The translations under genes and the position numbers were made by a program. A DNA stretch of 64,000 nucleotides from Vulcanimicrobiota bacterium (GTDB lineage: Bacteria > Vulcanimicrobiota > Vulcanimicrobiia > Vulcanimicrobiales > Vulcanimicrobiaceae), in assembly GCA_003161435.1 (NCBI GenBank), contig PMOS01000024.1, positions 177,158 through 241,157 of the forward strand. Direction: 5' to 3'. Below are positions 16,838-24,353 of the stretch, in pieces. The notes beneath the pieces were generated by a model. That model worked only from the letters and a program-made list of their open reading frames with translations, was not told where the DNA came from and did not search any database. The first letter of the stretch is position 1; each line of letters begins with the position of its first letter.

Positions 16838-17389
16838 ATGGCCGACACGCCTGACGTCCGTAACCGCCTCGAAAACGTGAGCGTCTCCGAGCATCTGCTC
16901 TCCAAACTCAAGCGGGCCCAAGCGGCGACTCGCGCCGCGATCGACGCGGACCTGGCCCGTATCGGTCTGACCGCTCCGCAGTTCCTCGCCCTCGCGCACA
17001 TCGCGGAGAACGCCGACGTCTCCGGTGCCGAGCTCGCCCGGCTGTGCTGGGTCACACCGCAGGCGATCGTCGCGATCGTCGCGCGACTCCGCGCCGCCGG
17101 ACTGGTGCGCCGCGTGCCCGCGGCCGGCGGCGGACGGTCGCTCACGATGCGCTTGACCGACAAGGGGGCCGGCCTCGTGAAGACCGCGTTCGCGCACGGG
17201 TATGCGATCGAGCGCTACATCCTGGACATCCTCGGACCCGACGCGTACCATGCGCTCCACGGCTCGCTCGATCGCGTCGCGGACGCGCTCTCCGAAGAGT
17301 CGACCGTCGTCAAGACCGCGCCGTGGGACGGCTACGTCGAGGACGCGTTTGCGGCGTTGCGGGCGCGCTCCGACCCAGCAGACGCTTGA
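16838..17389 (+). CDS. MarR-family transcriptional regulator
   Basis: 183 residues from ATG 16838 (in-frame ATGs at 16805 and 16814 and an open frame back to 16742 add residues with no family likeness). The winged helix is clear: LTAPQFLALAHIAE, then SGAELARLCWVTPQAIVAIV (helix-turn-helix) and a wing with GRSLTMRLTDKG, followed by a C-terminal dimer helix. MarR dimers sense phenolics, oxidants or antibiotics and repress nearby genes. Likely autoregulated through the palindrome upstream. Its last 80 bases overlap the serine hydrolase gene on the other strand. Confidence 0.88.
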   Translation: MADTPDVRNRLENVSVSEHLLSKLKRAQAATRAAIDADLARIGLTAPQFLALAHIAENADVSGAELARLCWVTPQAIVAIVARLRAAGLVRRVPAAGGGRSLTMRLTDKGAGLVKTAFAHGYAIERYILDILGPDAYHALHGSLDRVADALSEESTVVKTAPWDGYVEDAFAALRARSDPADA

Positions 17390-18221
17390 GCAACGCGTCG
17401 TGCTTGTACGACGCCGAGTTCCCGAACTTCACTACCACCGTATCCTCGGACGGCACGACGTAGAGCGCTTGTCCGCCCGACCCGCTCGCGTACACGATGT
17501 CCGGGTGCGCCGGTAGCGGGCTGAGCCACCAGCCCAGACCGTAGCGCGGGTTCGCCGTCGACGCCGCGAAGCAACGCTCGAGCGCGGCTTCACCGACGAC
17601 ACGAAGCCCTTGGCATACGCCGCGATCGCGCACCAGCAGGCCGAACTTCAGCCACTCGCGCGCGCCGAGAAACGCCCCGGTCGGTAACGGCCGCGTCCCG
17701 TCTTTGAGGGTGCGCCACGTTCCGACGCGCAGCCCGATCGGCTCGAAGATGCGCTCGCGCAAGTAATCGTGCGGCGTGAGGCCGCGCGGCGAAAGCTTCG
17801 CGGCAAGCACCGCGCCGAACACTTGCAGCGGTATCCCGCCGTAGGTGAACCGTTCGCCCGGCGCGTCCTTGAGCGTCACCGCCAAGGCCGCGTCGAACGG
17901 CGGCACCGACGCGCCCAGACCGCCGAAGCCGATCCCGCTGGTCAGCTGCAGCAGCTCGCGCAGCGTAACGCGCGACTTCGCACCGTCGCTCCAGCTCGGG
18001 GCCGTGCGCGCGACCGGCTCGTCGAGCTCGAGCAGTCCGTCATCCTGCGCGGCGCTTGCGAGAGTGCCCCAGAAGCTTTTCGTCCCGCTGTAGAGCGCGT
18101 GCGGCTTGTGCGCATCGTAGCCGCCGGCGTAGCGTTCGAAGACGACCTCATCGCCCTGCTGGACCACGAGCGCGTGCAGGACGTGCCGTTCGGCGTACTC
18201 CGCGGCAGCTTCGACGTTCAT
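17310..18221 (-). CDS. Beta-lactamase-fold serine hydrolase (class C/esterase-like)
   Basis: 303 residues. The nucleophile motif S-x-x-K is SGTK at residues 45-48, and the second motif appears as Y-G-G rather than Y-x-N near residue 125 (RFTYGGIPL). A late HxG-like triad is not obvious. No signal peptide is seen, so it may be a cytosolic esterase of this fold rather than a true beta-lactamase. The last 20 or so residues (rich in Arg, Pro, Thr) are read antisense to the end of the MarR gene; that overlap may reflect loss of an earlier stop. It starts 4 bases after the SIMPL gene. Confidence 0.8.
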   Translation of the reverse strand: MNVEAAAEYAERHVLHALVVQQGDEVVFERYAGGYDAHKPHALYSGTKSFWGTLASAAQDDGLLELDEPVARTAPSWSDGAKSRVTLRELLQLTSGIGFGGLGASVPPFDAALAVTLKDAPGERFTYGGIPLQVFGAVLAAKLSPRGLTPHDYLRERIFEPIGLRVGTWRTLKDGTRPLPTGAFLGAREWLKFGLLVRDRGVCQGLRVVGEAALERCFAASTANPRYGLGWWLSPLPAHPDIVYASGSGGQALYVVPSEDTVVVKFGNSASYKHDALLKRLLGRSAPATPQTRPRRSRPTARS

Positions 18222-18225
18222 CGCA

Positions 18226-18894
18226 TCAGAGCGTATGGCGCCGCGCGCCGTTCCCCGCCGGCGCGACGCCGAACGTTACGGTGTCGTAGACGACGATCGT
18301 CGCGGTCATCGTCCCCAGATCGAACTGAGTGCCGGGTCCGAACTGTTGGCTGTCGGACACGACCGGGCAACCGCCGCTTTCGTTGACCGATTGGACGCCG
18401 TCGATCGACAAGCCGGCGAGCGCGGCGAGCGCTTCGCCTTTGCGGCGTGCGTCGGCGAACGCGGCGGTGCGCGCCGCCTGCTCGGGAGCGGCGCAATCGT
18501 CGAGTCGCGGGAAGAAGTTCACGTTGTCGATCGAGGACCCCGGGTGCGCTCGCACGTACTCGGCGGCGGCCGTCGCAATGTGCTGCAGCTTCTCGCGACT
18601 TGCATTCGGGATCGTTCCGCGCAGCATCGTCGGCTGGTTGTTCGAGATCGCCGAACCTGCCGGTCCGATCGACGGATCGACGATGCCTGCCGCGCGCATC
18701 GCACTGAGGACTGCCGGTTCGTCGGAGTTGCCGCGCGTCATGGCGACGAACTGCAACGTCTTGACGACAACCTTAGTGCTCCCGTGGCCCATCACGGTAA
18801 TGCCGGCCGCCGGTACGGCGCGCGGCGGGATGCCCTGCGCGCTCGCGCCGATCGGCAGCAAGGCCAGGGCCAGGACTGCGAACCGCTTCATCAT
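18226..18894 (-). CDS. SIMPL (DUF541) domain periplasmic protein
   Basis: 222 residues with a signal peptide (MMKRFAVLALALLPIGASAQ). The mature part contains the SIMPL pattern: ITVMGHGSTKVVVKTLQFVA at the start, a region with ARTAAFADARRKGEALAALAG, then a VQSVNESGG strand and a final TATIVVYDTVTFGV. SIMPL proteins are linked to oxidative or envelope stress and are of unclear biochemical role. Two ATGs (18894, 18891) are adjacent; upstream frame to 19056 lacks similarity. It follows the Na+/H+ antiporter gene by 64 bases. Confidence 0.82.
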   Translation of the reverse strand: MMKRFAVLALALLPIGASAQGIPPRAVPAAGITVMGHGSTKVVVKTLQFVAMTRGNSDEPAVLSAMRAAGIVDPSIGPAGSAISNNQPTMLRGTIPNASREKLQHIATAAAEYVRAHPGSSIDNVNFFPRLDDCAAPEQAARTAAFADARRKGEALAALAGLSIDGVQSVNESGGCPVVSDSQQFGPGTQFDLGTMTATIVVYDTVTFGVAPAGNGARRHTL

Positions 18895-18958
18895 GTCACG
18901 AGCTTCGTCGCAAGCGACGCCGTTCCGGTTCAGCCCCGCGGCGGATCGCCCAGGACAC

Positions 18959-20563
18959 TCACTTCGAGCGCGACTCGGCGAGGTCGAGATCCCACTCGAG
19001 GCTGCGGTAGACGTCGTCGCCGATCTCGCCGGCGCGGCGCAAATCGAGGAGCGCACGGCGCTCGGCGCCGAGCGCCTCGGCGCGCAGCCGGCGTTCGATT
19101 ACGTGCTGTTGCGCGTCGTCTTCGGGCGGGGCGCCTTCGGCGTGGGCGCGAAAGTGAGCTTCGCGGTCGTCGTACTCGGCCTGCAACCGGCCCGCGATCT
19201 CCCACTCGGCGGGCGATGCGAACGTCGGCTCCAGCCCGCGCAAGTGGTCGCGAGCCGCCGCCGCCGTCCGCGCGCGCGCCAGCGCGAGCGCACGCTCCGA
19301 GTCTTCATCGGAACCAAGGGTCCCGTCGAACCACCGGATCAAGACCGGCAGGAACAGCCCTTCGCCCACCAGCGAGACCAAGATCACGACGAACGTGATG
19401 AACAGGATCAGCGGGCGGTCCGGGAACGGCGTTTCCGTGAACGGGAGGAGCTCGGGAACGGCGAGTGCGGCCGCGAGCGACACGATGCCACGCATCCCCG
19501 CGAGCGAGAGCACGCAGAGCGCCTGCCACGTCGGCGCCGTCCCCTCACCGCTGCGCAGTACCGGAAACCATCCCCACGAGACGAGCGCGACGGCGTAGAC
19601 CCAGGCGAACCGCACGGCGACCAGGACGAGCCACACGGCAAGCCCCCAGCCGATGAGCACCGGCAACGAGTATTCGGGCAGACCGTGGACGATCGCGCGC
19701 AACTGCAAGCCGATCAGCACGAACGCCGCACCGTTGAAGATGAAGAACAGCAGGTTCCAAACCGACGCGGCCGCGAGCCGGCTGTCGGCATCGAAGATCT
19801 GCGTCGACTTCCGGCTGAGGTAGATTCCGCCGGTCAAGGCAGCGAGCACGCCCGAAGCGCCGATCACGTCGGCCGGGACGTACAGCGCGAAGGGCGTCAC
19901 CAGCGAGATCGAAACCGCGATGAGCTGATCGCTCAGCCCCTTCTTCCGAATCGCGATCATCATCCGCGCGATGAGCCAACCGCCGCCGAGGCCGATCGCG
20001 ACGCCGGCTGCGACGACGTAGAGAAACTGCATGAAAGCGAACGCCAACGAGAACGCGCCGGTCGCGACCGCGGCGAGCGCGAAGCGATAGATCACCAGCC
20101 CCGACGCGTCGTTGATCAAGCTCTCGCCGCTGATGATGCTGGTGATCCGGCGCGGCAGGTCGACCTCCTCGGCGATGGCATCGGTCGCGACGGCGTCGGT
20201 CGGCGAGAGGATGCCGCCGAGCACGAACCCGATCGCCAGCGGGATGCCGATCATCCAATGCGCGACGTACGCGACAGCGATCGACGTGCAGACCACGAGC
20301 CCGAGCGCGAGCGCGAAGATGGGCCTGCGGTAGCGCACGAACGAGCGATAGTCGGTCGTCCAGCCGTCGCCGAAGATCAGCGGCGGAAGAAACAGCAAGA
20401 AGACGAGATCCGGCTGGAGCTCCACGGTCGGGACGCCCGGCACCAACGCGATCGCGAGGCCGCCGATCACGAACACGACCGGGTACGGCACGTGCATCCG
20501 CTTGGCGAGCAGCGCGAGTGCGACAATCGCCGCCAGCAGCGACGTGAGATAGACGCCGGTCAT
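18959..20563 (-). CDS. Na+/H+ antiporter, CPA1 family
   Basis: 534 residues, about 12 membrane helices and a cytoplasmic C-terminal tail of about 110 residues. CPA1 ion-site motifs are SPTDAV at 120-125 and GESLINDASG at 146-155, with the Asn-Asp pair expected for electroneutral exchange. A later LAGMRGIVSLAAALAVP matches the family. The start ATG overlaps the MFS stop (ATGA at 20560-20563). It would expel Na+ or K+ for pH and salt control, in line with Kup in the same run. The Arg/Ala/Glu-rich tail probably regulates activity. Confidence 0.9.
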   Translation of the reverse strand: MTGVYLTSLLAAIVALALLAKRMHVPYPVVFVIGGLAIALVPGVPTVELQPDLVFLLFLPPLIFGDGWTTDYRSFVRYRRPIFALALGLVVCTSIAVAYVAHWMIGIPLAIGFVLGGILSPTDAVATDAIAEEVDLPRRITSIISGESLINDASGLVIYRFALAAVATGAFSLAFAFMQFLYVVAAGVAIGLGGGWLIARMMIAIRKKGLSDQLIAVSISLVTPFALYVPADVIGASGVLAALTGGIYLSRKSTQIFDADSRLAAASVWNLLFFIFNGAAFVLIGLQLRAIVHGLPEYSLPVLIGWGLAVWLVLVAVRFAWVYAVALVSWGWFPVLRSGEGTAPTWQALCVLSLAGMRGIVSLAAALAVPELLPFTETPFPDRPLILFITFVVILVSLVGEGLFLPVLIRWFDGTLGSDEDSERALALARARTAAAARDHLRGLEPTFASPAEWEIAGRLQAEYDDREAHFRAHAEGAPPEDDAQQHVIERRLRAEALGAERRALLDLRRAGEIGDDVYRSLEWDLDLAESRSK

Positions 20564-21804
20564 GTTTCGCGCACCTGCGGTTGGGTCAGACCGACCCACA
20601 GCGCGAACAGCAGCGAGACACCGCCGCCGACCACGAACGTCCAGCGCAGCGTCAGCACCGTCGCGAGCGATCCGATCAACAGCGAGCCCAGCGGGACGAA
20701 GCCCAGCAGGATCATCGAGTAGACCGAGATCGCCCGCCCGCGCATGTCATCCGGCGAGAGCGTCTGCAACAGGATGTTCGACGACCCGATGAAGCTCAGC
20801 GTTGCAAGCCCCGTTACCGTGAGCGCCGCCGCCGCGACGCCGAAGTGCGCCGTGAGGCCGAGCCCGGCGACGCCGAGCGCGGCGAGCGCCGCCGAGATCG
20901 CCCAGATTGTTCCGCGCCGCCTTCCGCCGGTGGCGGCGGTGAAGAACGCGCCGACGATCGCTCCGATCCCGCTGGCGGCCATCAACCAGCCCAGCCCCTT
21001 CGCATCCGTGTGCACCACGTGCACGGCGTAGGCCGGTAACAAAAAGTTGTACGGCCGAATCGTCAGCGACGTGACGACCAGCATCAGCACGATCCAACGC
21101 AGGACCGGGTGCGCAATCAGAAACCGAATGCCTTCAAGGATCGCCGCGACGACGTTGCCGCGCCGCCGGCTCGACGGCGGCGCGGACTTCATGAAGGCCA
21201 GCGCGAGCACGACCGCCAGCGTCGTGACGGCGTTGACCAGGAAACACGGCGCGACGCCGATCCCGGCGATCAGCAACCCGGCGAGCGGCGGCCCGACCAC
21301 GCTGGGCGCGTTGAACGCGATCGAGTTCAAACCGATCGCGCCGCCGACGTATTCCCGCGGCACCATCAACGGGACCCAACTCTGGCGTGCCGGTGCGTCG
21401 AACGACTGCGTCGCCGCGTTGACGCTGCTGGTGATCATCAGCGCCCAGAGCGGTGCGTGCCCGGTCGTCACCAGCGCGAACATGATGAACGCCACGACCG
21501 AGGTCGTCGCGTTGGTGAGAAAGAGCACGCGCCGGCGGGGATAGCGGTCGGCGATCACGCCGGCGAACGGCGAGAAGATGAGCACGGGCAGCGCGCGCGA
21601 CGCGCCGATCAGCCCGATGTCGAACGAGCCGATGGCGGCGTTGGGTGCCATCGACGCGACGTAGTAGCCGAGCGCGGTGAACTGCATCCACGTTCCGAGA
21701 TTGGAGACCAGCAAGCCGCCCCACAACAAGCGGAAGTCCTTGAAGCCGAACGGGCCGAAAAAGTCTGGCCGGCGGTCGGGGATACGCGGTTCGATATTGG
21801 TCAC
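20560..21804 (-). CDS. MFS exporter (EntS/TIGR00900-like)
   Basis: 414 residues from GTG 21804, which overlaps the stop of the kinase-like gene (GTGA). About 12 helices with the MFS loop motif GVIADRYPRRRVL between helices 2 and 3 and FDAPARQSWVPLMVPRE, typical of the enterobactin-exporter-like group. It ends 4 bases into the antiporter gene. The open frame upstream lies over the kinase-like gene in another frame and is not coding. Substrate unknown; drugs or siderophores are usual for the group. Confidence 0.88.
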   Translation of the reverse strand: MTNIEPRIPDRRPDFFGPFGFKDFRLLWGGLLVSNLGTWMQFTALGYYVASMAPNAAIGSFDIGLIGASRALPVLIFSPFAGVIADRYPRRRVLFLTNATTSVVAFIMFALVTTGHAPLWALMITSSVNAATQSFDAPARQSWVPLMVPREYVGGAIGLNSIAFNAPSVVGPPLAGLLIAGIGVAPCFLVNAVTTLAVVLALAFMKSAPPSSRRRGNVVAAILEGIRFLIAHPVLRWIVLMLVVTSLTIRPYNFLLPAYAVHVVHTDAKGLGWLMAASGIGAIVGAFFTAATGGRRRGTIWAISAALAALGVAGLGLTAHFGVAAAALTVTGLATLSFIGSSNILLQTLSPDDMRGRAISVYSMILLGFVPLGSLLIGSLATVLTLRWTFVVGGGVSLLFALWVGLTQPQVRET

Positions 21805-22412
21805 GACGATGCGGCACGCACCGCGGCGACGATGATGCTCGCGGCTCCGTCGACGCCGAAGCGCGACGTATCGATGACGAGATCGTAGTTCTTCGCCTCG
21901 CCGGAGGTGACACGATATCCCTCGCGCGCGTAGATTCGCCGCGCCTCGTCGATGCGGGCGATCTCCGCCCGCGCGGCAGCTTCGTCGATCGCCAGCGACT
22001 GGGCGACGCGCGCGGCGCGCCAGGCGAGCGGCGCGCAGAGGTACACTCGCACGACGTCGCGGCGCCCCGCCAGAATCGAGCCCGCCGCCCGCCCGACGAT
22101 CACCACGTCGCCGCCGGCGGCCTCCTCGCGCACCGCCGCTTCGATGGCGTGCCGCGTCTCGACCGGGAAATCGTCGGTATCGGGCGGCTGCGCCGCCTCC
22201 GGAACGCCGCCGCCGAGTTGATCGAGGACCCGCTCGCCGTAGCGGCGCGGCCGTTCCGAGACGGTTTCCACTACCTCGGCCGAGGTCCCCAAACGCCACG
22301 CCGCGACGACCGGCAGTTGCTCGTCGACGAGCCGGTATCCGAGCCGCTCGGCGACGAGCCGCGAAACCGCCAGCGAAAGAGCGCCGTACTCGCGCGAGAT
22401 CGTGACGATCAT
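21801..22412 (-). CDS. Cytidylate-kinase-like protein with degenerate P-loop
   Basis: 203 residues beginning MIVTISREYGALSLAVSRL, the N-terminus of the AAK6/cytidylate-kinase-like family (ISREYGSGG-x-x-IA). The glycine-rich GSGG of the P-loop is replaced by GALSLAVS and no Lys-Ser/Thr pair follows, so ATP binding is doubtful. The rest is family-like: VIVGRAAGSILAGRRDVVRVYL and IYAREGYRV near the lid. In other bacteria these proteins often accompany transporters. Here it sits between Kup and an MFS exporter, gap 19 and overlap 4. It may act as a regulatory nucleotide-sensing subunit. Confidence 0.8.
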   Translation of the reverse strand: MIVTISREYGALSLAVSRLVAERLGYRLVDEQLPVVAAWRLGTSAEVVETVSERPRRYGERVLDQLGGGVPEAAQPPDTDDFPVETRHAIEAAVREEAAGGDVVIVGRAAGSILAGRRDVVRVYLCAPLAWRAARVAQSLAIDEAAARAEIARIDEARRIYAREGYRVTSGEAKNYDLVIDTSRFGVDGAASIIVAAVRAASS

Positions 22413-22431
22413 CGGGACACGCAGCGCTCCA

Positions 22432-24303
22432 TCAGATCTGGACGGTGATGCCGAGTTCGATGCGGCGTTCCGCCTGGATTCGAAGGTCGTCGGGAAGCGG
22501 TCGCGCATTGCGCAGCAGCGTCGCGAACAGCTGGCGCCGCCAGGCGGGCATCCCGCCTTGCGGTGCGGCTTCGATCTTGGGGTCAGCGTAGAAGAACGAC
22601 GTGTCGTCGCGGTCGAGGTCAAGCCCGAACGCGTCGCAAGAACGCAGGATCGGATCGATGCGCGGCGCCTCCATGTACCCGAAGCGCGCGATGACGCGAA
22701 TCAGCCGCAACGAATGCCGCTCGACCGTGACGCGCTGCTCGTTGGTGAGGTACGGCGTCGGCGCACGCGCGATGTTGAGGATCACGATGCGTTCCTCTTG
22801 GGCGCGGTCGCGCACCCAGCGATGACGCGCAAGGAAAGGAACGCCGCGTGGATCGGGCGTCAGGAATACCATCGTACCGTGCTCGCCGACGCCGGCCGGC
22901 AGCTTCTCGAGGACCTCTTCGATCGGGGTCTGCTGGTCGGCGAGCGCCTTGGCCAAGCAGCGTCGCCCTTCGAGCCACGTTAGGCTCATCAGCACGAGCA
23001 CGGCGCTGATCGAGACCGGTATCCAACCGCCTTCGATGAACTTGGGCAACGACGCGAGCACGAGGCTGCCGTCGACGACCACGAACAGCGCGACGAGCGC
23101 GATCGACAGCCAGCGGTTCCAATGCAACACCTTGGAGATCACCACGAAGTAGACCAGCGACGTGCAGAGCATGGTGAACGCCACCGCCAAGCCGTACGCC
23201 GACGCGAGACGATCGCTGGAGCGAAACCCGATCACGAGAATCGCACAACCCACCGCCAGCCAGAGATTGACGGCAGGCACGAAGACCTGTCCCTTGTATC
23301 GGTCTGACGTGTGTAGCACGAGCACGCGCGGCGCGAGGTTCAGTGCGATCGCCTGCTCGACGAGGGTGAACGTCCCGGAGATCAACGCTTGCGACGCGAT
23401 CACCGTCGCCACCGTCGCGAGCACGACCATCGGGATCAGCGCCCACCCCGGCGCCAGCGCGTAGAACGGATTGGCCGCCGCGTTCGGGTCGGACAGCAGC
23501 TTCGCGCCTTGGCCGAAATAGTTCAGTATCAGCGCCGGGAAGACCAAACTGTACCAGCCGAATACGATCGGCTTGCGCCCGAAGTGCGAGAGATCCGCGT
23601 AGAGCGCCTCGACGCCGGTCACGGCCAGCACGACCCCGCCCAGGATCGTGAACCCGGCCAGACCGTTGCGGGTCACGAAGTGCAGTGCGTAGCGCGGATC
23701 GATTCCACGGATCAGCACTTCGGGATGGACGGCGACCGCGAAGGCTCCGAGGACGCCGATGGCGATGAACCATACGACCATCACCGGTCCGAAGAGGCCG
23801 CCGACCTTCTCGGTGCCGCGGCTCTGGAACGCAAAGAGCGCGACGATGACGGCCAGCGAGATCGGAACGACGTACGGTTGAAAGGCCATCGACACGACGC
23901 CGATCCCTTCGACCGCGGAGATCACCGAGATCGCCGGCGTGATGATACCGTCGCCCAGCAGCATCGAGGCGCCGACGACGACGATCAGCGTGAGCCCAAC
24001 CGAGCGGATCATGTGTCCGAACTTCGGCGGCGGCGACGCGAGCGCCAGGAGCGCCAGGATCCCGCCCTCGCCGTCGTGATCGACGCGCAGGATGAACGTG
24101 ACGTACTTGATGCACACCACGATCACCAGCGCCCAGAGGAGCAGCGAGCAAATCCCGAGCACGTCGTCGAGCCCGCCCTTCGAGCCGGCCAGACCGAGGC
24201 ACACCTTGAGCGTGTAGAGCGGGCTCGTCCCGATGTCCCCGAACACCACGCCCATCGCGCCGACGATGAGCGTGAGGGGGGTCTTGGGACGGCGCAACTT
24301 CAC
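22432..24303 (-). CDS. kup: Low-affinity potassium transporter Kup
   Basis: 623 residues. The Kup hallmark GDIGTSPLY is at residues 22-30, and 12 helices follow, with RVDHDGEGGILALLAL and the GDGIITPAISVISAVEG motif. A C-terminal cytosolic domain of about 150 residues is present. Proton-coupled K+ uptake at the inner membrane. Length agrees with the family (about 620-640). It is 50 bases downstream of the LuxR-type regulator gene and opens the Kup-kinase-MFS-antiporter run, so K+ entry and Na+/H+ exchange are probably co-expressed. Confidence 0.95.
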   Translation of the reverse strand: MKLRRPKTPLTLIVGAMGVVFGDIGTSPLYTLKVCLGLAGSKGGLDDVLGICSLLLWALVIVVCIKYVTFILRVDHDGEGGILALLALASPPPKFGHMIRSVGLTLIVVVGASMLLGDGIITPAISVISAVEGIGVVSMAFQPYVVPISLAVIVALFAFQSRGTEKVGGLFGPVMVVWFIAIGVLGAFAVAVHPEVLIRGIDPRYALHFVTRNGLAGFTILGGVVLAVTGVEALYADLSHFGRKPIVFGWYSLVFPALILNYFGQGAKLLSDPNAAANPFYALAPGWALIPMVVLATVATVIASQALISGTFTLVEQAIALNLAPRVLVLHTSDRYKGQVFVPAVNLWLAVGCAILVIGFRSSDRLASAYGLAVAFTMLCTSLVYFVVISKVLHWNRWLSIALVALFVVVDGSLVLASLPKFIEGGWIPVSISAVLVLMSLTWLEGRRCLAKALADQQTPIEEVLEKLPAGVGEHGTMVFLTPDPRGVPFLARHRWVRDRAQEERIVILNIARAPTPYLTNEQRVTVERHSLRLIRVIARFGYMEAPRIDPILRSCDAFGLDLDRDDTSFFYADPKIEAAPQGGMPAWRRQLFATLLRNARPLPDDLRIQAERRIELGITVQI

Positions 24304-24353
24304 GCGCCCCTTCTCCCCCGTTACGCGCGGGATTACCCTCCGGCCGGAATGGG

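Noticed and set aside
18329..20722. Open reading frame of about 800 codons on the plus strand
   Set aside because: Antisense to the Na+/H+ antiporter and SIMPL genes; Arg/Asp/His-rich text typical of the complement of GC-rich coding DNA, no family likeness.
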